Positions 55,414-57,281 of a DNA stretch of 57,281 bases are shown in pieces. Where the stretch lies: NCBI GenBank assembly GCA_041652155.1, contig JBAZHV010000001.1:1-57281 (forward strand). The letters are read 5' to 3'. The DNA is from CAIMDX01 sp041652155 (GTDB lineage Bacteria > Patescibacteriota > Minisyncoccia > Minisyncoccales > JAQTVQ01). The position numbers and the translations under genes are program-made. Numbering within the stretch: the stretch's first letter is position 1; every line of letters begins with the position of its first letter. The notes under the pieces were generated by a model. The model did not search any database. It saw only the letters and a list, made by a program, of their open reading frames with translations, and was not told the origin of the DNA.

Positions 55414-56517
55414 TTAGATCGGCGGCGCGACGATCGATCCTCCAACTGGAGGAACGAACGTCCCGCAATTACCTCCGGTGCAACCTGTCGGCGGAGTGAA
55501 CGTACCGCAATTCGCACCGGTACAAGTACCCACCGGAACAGTGAATGCACCGCACGTTCCTGTCGTCGCACAATTAGAGGCGAGGTTCTGGTCCACCGGG
55601 GCCGAGAACGAAGTCCCTGTATGCGATTCTTGCGCGATTGGCTGTTGCGTAGTAGCAACAGGTTGCTGAGACTGGGTTTGTGACTGCGACACGTTCACAG
55701 TCACATTCACAGTGGTCGGCGTTGCCGCAACAGTGGACTGAGACGACTGCTGAGACGAACATCTGTTGCCGTTACAACCGTAGCTGCAGGAATCTTGATA
55801 TCTCCAGGTTGTCCTGGAGTAACAAGATGAGTTCTCACACCCCCTTTCAACGTATTTGCGTTGAAGGGTGTCGCTGCCATCACACCTATAAGTTTCCTCA
55901 TAGGTGCTATTGCCACAATCTTGGACCAGCCTCCCCATGGCTCCGTTTACGTATTCGTAAACATCGCCATTGTAGCAGCGATTCTCAGTCCGCTGTTGCT
56001 GGCGAATACAGGAACCGCTTGAGCAATACTCATTGCTCGCGCAGTTTTGAGTGGCTTGCCACTTATAGCAAGCTCCCTCTAAACCGCAGGTTTGAACCTG
56101 GCTACCTACGCATTGCTTTGCACCGAATGTGCAAGCACTTATGCAGGTAAGAGTCGGGACAGGAATATATGCCTGTTTTTGGGCAGGAACGTATGCCTCT
56201 TTCTTGGCGCTGCAAGGCTTTTTATCCTCGCAGTTACCGTTTCCGCAACAGCTGACGTTGACTGGATTGTCAGCAGTGTTATCGATGGTAACCTTCCCTT
56301 TAACCGGTATAGGGTTGGCATCAGTGTTGTCCACCGTGATCTTACCTCCAACCACAACTACTTGTAGAGGGGCGTTGGTTGCGACAGGAGTTGTCGAAAC
56401 CTGATTTTTGCTATTAAGCCAAAAATAGACAACAGCACCTACCAATAAGATAATAACTATCGCAACAACTAGGCGGCCACTAAAGCTCTTCTTCTTTTCA
56501 TTTTCATTCTTTTCCAT
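55414..56517 (-). CDS. Membrane-anchored Cys-rich surface protein
   Basis: 367 residues. The cytosolic N-terminus is charged (MEKNENEKKK) and is followed by one membrane helix (LVVAIVIILLVGAVVYFWL). The extracellular part has two VDNT repeats (KITVDNTDANPIPVKG / KVTIDNTADNPVN). A Cys-rich region (CCGNGNCEDKKPC ... CSYGCNGNRC) follows, then a Ser/Thr/Gln linker, and a C-terminal triple repeat of CGxFxxPxG type (CGAFTVPVG, CGTFTPPTG, CGTFVPPVG). Disulfide-rich and surface exposed; family unknown. It has its own promoter and a long structured leader. Confidence 0.82.
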   Translation of the reverse strand: MEKNENEKKKSFSGRLVVAIVIILLVGAVVYFWLNSKNQVSTTPVATNAPLQVVVVGGKITVDNTDANPIPVKGKVTIDNTADNPVNVSCCGNGNCEDKKPCSAKKEAYVPAQKQAYIPVPTLTCISACTFGAKQCVGSQVQTCGLEGACYKWQATQNCASNEYCSSGSCIRQQQRTENRCYNGDVYEYVNGAMGRLVQDCGNSTYEETYRCDGSDTLQRKYVERGCENSSCYSRTTWRYQDSCSYGCNGNRCSSQQSSQSTVAATPTTVNVTVNVSQSQTQSQQPVATTQQPIAQESHTGTSFSAPVDQNLASNCATTGTCGAFTVPVGTCTGANCGTFTPPTGCTGGNCGTFVPPVGGSIVAPPI

Positions 56518-56630
56518 TTATTTGCAACGGACAAATTTTTAATGCCGTTGTTTTTAAAATGGTTCCATTTTTCGACGTTTTTTTGAAAACGTTGTTGTAA
56601 AAGGAACATGCCATCGAAAATTGACATTCT

Positions 56631-56682
56631 CGATAACAATCTTTCCGCCGCTGTCTGCCCAATGACTGAAAGGCTGTTATCG
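56631..56682 (-). promoter_or_regulatory. Leader hairpin of the Cys-rich gene
   Basis: CGATAACA (56631-56638) plus CTTTC pairs with GAAAG plus TGTTATCG (56675-56682). It lies in the roughly 215-nt leader; the 56518-56852 spacer holds this, the promoter and no gene I can see. Confidence 0.55.
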
Positions 56683-56738
56683 AATCTCTTTGAACGATTC
56701 CCTTTTCCCCTGTTCCTGCGCCTTTATTGTATATTTAT

Positions 56739-56766
56739 ATAATAACACATTTCCAACATTTGTCAA
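56739..56766 (-). promoter_or_regulatory. Promoter of the Cys-rich gene
   Basis: TTGACA (56766-56761), 16-bp spacer, TATTAT (56744-56739). Confidence 0.68.
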
Positions 56767-56852
56767 GGTGAACGGGGATCCTAAGCCAAGAGGGCTGCCA
56801 ATGGTCTTCGTCTCCGTCCATATATAGGTATGCCGCAAAGATTGTAAAATTA

Positions 56853-57281
56853 TTACCGGCTTGCTTCTATAATGATCCTTTTCACTCCTGTTTCCGGCGG
56901 CCAGCATGTGCTTAAGAATAAGACGTTCTCGGAATTTGTCAACGCCTCGGAAGAAGGTTCGAGCTTGGCTCCCGGATCGACCAAAAACTGCCTGGTCACA
57001 GTGTATTTATATTCATGGTTGTCGAAATAGACCAGAATCTCATCCCCTTTCTGCAATTTATCGATATGATTGAATAACCCGTAAAAATTAACTTTGAGCC
57101 AGCCAGAGGGAGCCGTATGTCCCAAAATAATGGTCACTCCTTTTTCGGAAGGCAAAACGGAACTGGGAAAGATCAGCACTCCCTTTTCCAAAGAACTATT
57201 TATATCTTTATCGCTGCCGCTGGGACTTTGAACCAAGGGCGCGTCAACGCTGATCTTTCCTATTACCAAACTGTCTTTTTT
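56853..57281 (-). CDS. Sortase, partial (N-terminus outside the window)
   Basis: The frame stays open to the window edge, so the N-terminal anchor lies beyond 57281. Visible are the catalytic His in IILGHTAPSGW, the Cys in VLFLSTCWPPET and the Arg in GVKRIIIEA, in sortase order; the fold start reads GKISVDAPLV. Class D/E-like by the compact loops. It transpeptidates proteins bearing a C-terminal sorting signal. The neighbouring surface proteins lack an obvious one. Confidence 0.85.
   Translation of the reverse strand, partial: KKDSLVIGKISVDAPLVQSPSGSDKDINSSLEKGVLIFPSSVLPSEKGVTIILGHTAPSGWLKVNFYGLFNHIDKLQKGDEILVYFDNHEYKYTVTRQFLVDPGAKLEPSSEALTNSENVLFLSTCWPPETGVKRIIIEASR

Noticed and set aside
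55680..56150. 156-aa Cys/His-rich ORF opposite the Cys-rich surface gene
   Set aside because: Composition is explained by the complementary strand of the Cys-rich repeats; no start signals.
1..57281. CRISPR array, insertion sequence with transposase, or prophage
   Set aside because: No regularly spaced direct repeats, no transposase frame and no phage structural genes; the only recombinase is Xer-like.
1..57281. Alternative genetic code (UGA = Gly)
   Set aside because: Several clear genes (trpS, the CDP-alcohol phosphatidyltransferase, the acyltransferase) end in UGA at the expected family length.

Overview
The window looks like a Patescibacteria/CPR (probably Parcubacteria-like) chromosome segment. 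The genes are tightly packed and short. Archaeal-type lysyl- (class I) and aspartyl-tRNA synthetases stand in for the usual bacterial forms. 7TM-type sensor proteins, DUF11 surface proteins, a sortase and many one-helix micro-proteins add to this picture. UGA is used as a stop codon, so the recoded (Gly) genetic code of Gracilibacteria/SR1 does not apply. The placement is inferred from gene content; no 16S rRNA gene is present.

Layout. 0.1-4.6 kb: rlmN, efp, a helix-hairpin-helix protein with a PadR regulator, and inositol-phosphate synthase. 4.6-9.97 kb: a structured inverted-repeat element, a CDP-alcohol phosphatidyltransferase, then a minus-strand run (memo-like, GAF-ANTAR, glnA, AMMECR1, PHP). 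10-18.5 kb: a leader with a terminator/antiterminator pair and a three-gene micro-operon, trpS, AmmeMemoRadiSam radical SAM enzyme, thpR, murC, a 47-aa membrane peptide, valS and an RNHCP protein. 18.7-26 kb: an AT-rich signalling island (methyltransferase, LuxI/FeeM-like acyltransferase, 7TM histidine kinase, two kinase-less 7TM proteins, a lone receiver) interrupted by lysyl-tRNA synthetase. 26-36.3 kb: aspS and a division/cell-wall cluster (D,D-carboxypeptidase, mraY, murL, murD, ftsW, murG, gltX). 36.3-40.6 kb: two small secreted proteins, a relic of a 7TM gene, a Xer recombinase, a DUF84 NTPase and uppS. 40.6-48.99 kb: rpmA, pyrG, rplI, ctpA, rubrerythrin, a B116-like protein, a ~250-nt structured RNA gene and an HD protein. 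49-57.3 kb: a second structured RNA, tRNA-Lys, dnaJ, dnaK and surface proteins, with a sortase running off the end.

The strongest regulatory result is at glnA. Its leader has two hexaloop hairpins (loops AAAGCA and AUUGAU, each with A1 and G4), and the second overlaps an intrinsic terminator. This is the arrangement recognised by ANTAR antiterminators, and a GAF-ANTAR gene lies immediately upstream. Other readable controls are a dyad inside the divergent promoter between padR and the inositol-phosphate synthase gene, a 24-bp perfect palindrome over the -35 of the receiver gene, and a CIRCE-like dyad over the dnaK promoter.

Pathway logic. MurL beside a MurD homologue suggests that D-Glu is made by epimerising UDP-MurNAc-L-Ala-L-Glu rather than by a glutamate racemase. 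Inositol-phosphate synthase plus a CDP-alcohol phosphatidyltransferase suggests an inositol-headed lipid. All three AmmeMemoRadiSam components lie within 7 kb. The best candidate for an undescribed system is the translationally coupled acyltransferase/7TM-kinase operon with its methyltransferase, which has the layout of a signal synthase plus membrane receptor. All calls come from reading the sequence; no searches were run.
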